DNA of 41,176 bases from CAZTBB01 sp964611755. Its GTDB lineage: Bacteria > Pseudomonadota > Alphaproteobacteria > Micavibrionales > Micavibrionaceae. The translations under genes were made by a program, and so were the position numbers. This document shows positions 40,120 through 41,176 of this stretch, one piece after another. Position 1 is the first letter of the stretch. The number at the start of each line of letters is the position of its first letter. The notes below the pieces were generated by a model that had not been told where the DNA came from, did not search any database, and saw only the letters and a list, made by a program, of their open reading frames with translations. The stretch covers positions 1 through 41,176 of the forward strand of contig CAZTBB010000012.1 of assembly GCA_964611755.1 (NCBI GenBank). Reading direction: 5' to 3'.

Positions 40120-41176
40120 ATGTTCTCTGAATTTGAATCCTTGCTTGATAAATATTCTAGTAATCCTGATGCCGTTACTGTGCCCGATGTTATTCCTTTG
40201 GTGCACTATATAAGAAGCAAACAGGTGGGAATTCCTGCTGATTATATGGATGAGGTTTTTGAGGATCATAAGCCACAGTTTACGCAGAATATTCAAGCTG
40301 TGCTCGCGTTAAGCGCAGAACATCAAGTAAGCACAACATCAATTATTACGATTGGTATCCATGGCAATGAAATTCTGTGCGGTGCGCTCTGTGTTTTAGA
40401 GATCCTTTTGCAGTGGAGAAGGGGGCAGCTGAAAGGCAATGTGATTATCCAGCTCGGAAATGTAAAGGCAATCGATGGTTTTCTTGGGGCATATAATCCC
40501 GAGATTTATTTTTTAGAGCGCAATGGATGGCGTGAAACCAATGGGGTTGAGCGTGAGGTGCTGAGTGTTCAGGTGGATGACAATAAATCTATTGATATCA
40601 TGAGTGACCTGAACAGAACGCCAAGTATGGCGATGCATATGCCGCGCGGGCTCCATTATGTTGTTGATCGTACGCAAGAGTTGGTCTGGCTTTATAAGGC
40701 CTTTCTTAAAGGGTTTGTTATTGATGAAGAAGGAGTTTTAACGCCATCCAGCCAGCCATACGACGTAAAGCTTTTGCTTTATCCGCATACATCAAGGATG
40801 ATTGGCGGTATACACAATTTAACGATGCCAAAAGCGACATCAATAGCGTTCAGGGAAGGAGTTTATGATTCCATACTGTTAAATGTGCCAAAGCCTTTGC
40901 AGAATATTTTATGGTGGACAGGAAATGGTTTAGGCGGTGTTGAAAATGTAATTTTCGATCAGTTGATTGAGGATGAGCATTTAAAGCATAATCCTGATCA
41001 CACGCAATTGCCGCTGATATTAACAGTGGAGTTCGGTAATCATGAAGATATCCGTCCTCCTTCTTTCCCGAGTTTGGGCGAGTTGTGTGGGCCATTAACA
41101 AAATCTCTGCTGGAAAATTCAGATATGATTTTGAATAAATCGCCGGTTCAAGAACAGCCCGATTTTAAAATCATTT
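40120..41176 (+). CDS. Succinylglutamate desuccinylase/aspartoacylase family protein (right end missing)
   Basis: Open from ATG 40120 to the right edge: 352 residues, C-terminus outside the window. It was read directly from the sequence and has the M14-like AstE/AspA zinc site: His81 and Glu84 in GIHGNE, the DLNR block (residues 163-166), and His223 in LYPHTSR. Members cleave N-acyl amino acids or glutamyl/aspartyl amides. Divergent from M42-rimB-rimK; the combination of RimK ligase, RimB protease and an AstE-like amidohydrolase recurs in many bacteria. There is no strong Shine-Dalgarno. Confidence 0.88.
   Translation, partial: MFSEFESLLDKYSSNPDAVTVPDVIPLVHYIRSKQVGIPADYMDEVFEDHKPQFTQNIQAVLALSAEHQVSTTSIITIGIHGNEILCGALCVLEILLQWRRGQLKGNVIIQLGNVKAIDGFLGAYNPEIYFLERNGWRETNGVEREVLSVQVDDNKSIDIMSDLNRTPSMAMHMPRGLHYVVDRTQELVWLYKAFLKGFVIDEEGVLTPSSQPYDVKLLLYPHTSRMIGGIHNLTMPKATSIAFREGVYDSILLNVPKPLQNILWWTGNGLGGVENVIFDQLIEDEHLKHNPDHTQLPLILTVEFGNHEDIRPPSFPSLGELCGPLTKSLLENSDMILNKSPVQEQPDFKII

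Noticed and set aside
1..41176. tRNA genes, CRISPR arrays, insertion sequences, att sites
   Set aside because: No T-arm-like GGTTCGAATCC sequences in a cloverleaf, no regularly spaced repeats, no transposase or integrase frame seen on either strand.

Overview
The window looks like part of a draft or metagenome-assembled genome of an alphaproteobacterium of modest GC content (roughly low to mid 40s % by eye). The evidence is a complete alphaproteobacterial-type cpa/tad pilus locus, alpha-like gene families throughout and a 10-base N gap. I cannot name the order or genus. I see no tRNA, rRNA, CRISPR array, insertion sequence or phage gene.

Left part (1-10312): a sugar/small-molecule decoration locus. 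A plus-strand, start-stop-overlapping operon encodes a VioA-like sugar aminotransferase, RmlB, RmlA, a SAM methyltransferase and a WbqC-family protein, which together suggest synthesis of a dTDP-4-amino-4,6-dideoxyhexose. It converges on a minus-strand operon (TylF-type methyltransferase, PhyH-type oxygenase, FemAB/GNAT-like acyltransferase, sulfotransferase). That operon is divergent from a second plus-strand operon (another TylF-type methyltransferase, a second 2OG-Fe(II) oxygenase, an unrecognised Rossmann-like protein). No glycosyltransferase, PKS or NRPS lies inside the window, so the decorated acceptor is unknown.

Middle (10327-18630): stress and accessory metabolism. It holds a peroxiredoxin (with the N gap), a YcaC-type hydrolase closed by an intrinsic terminator, a YtcJ-type amidohydrolase with a Tat-like leader and a Cys/His-rich tail, Dps, an MFS_3 exporter, two tandem XapX mini-proteins (the second only 55 aa), a patatin-like lipoprotein and a DUF6671-type zinc-ribbon protein.

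Pilus region (18763-31159): a stand-alone pilus-assembly N-domain protein and a TadD-like TPR lipoprotein on the plus strand face a long minus-strand Flp/Tad locus: tadE, tadE/F, tadG, flp, cpaA, cpaB, cpaC, cpaD, cpaE, cpaF(tadA), tadB, tadC. The most striking observation is that tadB is split by an in-frame TAA. The two halves are in the same frame and together have full TadB length and sequence logic. A strong hairpin separates the pilin gene from cpaA, and a stretch about 92% AT lies upstream of the pilin gene.

Right part (31443-41176): a BaiN/HI0933-type flavoprotein; then dabB-dabA-lysR, an energy-coupled inorganic-carbon uptake module with the DabA zinc/active-site residues preserved; then a peptide-tail-editing-like group: RimK ligase, RimB-type retropepsin-like protease, an M42-type aminopeptidase and, divergently, a succinylglutamate desuccinylase/aspartoacylase-family protein running off the right edge. 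The 376-bp gap between the last two is GC-richer and has hairpins I could not assign.
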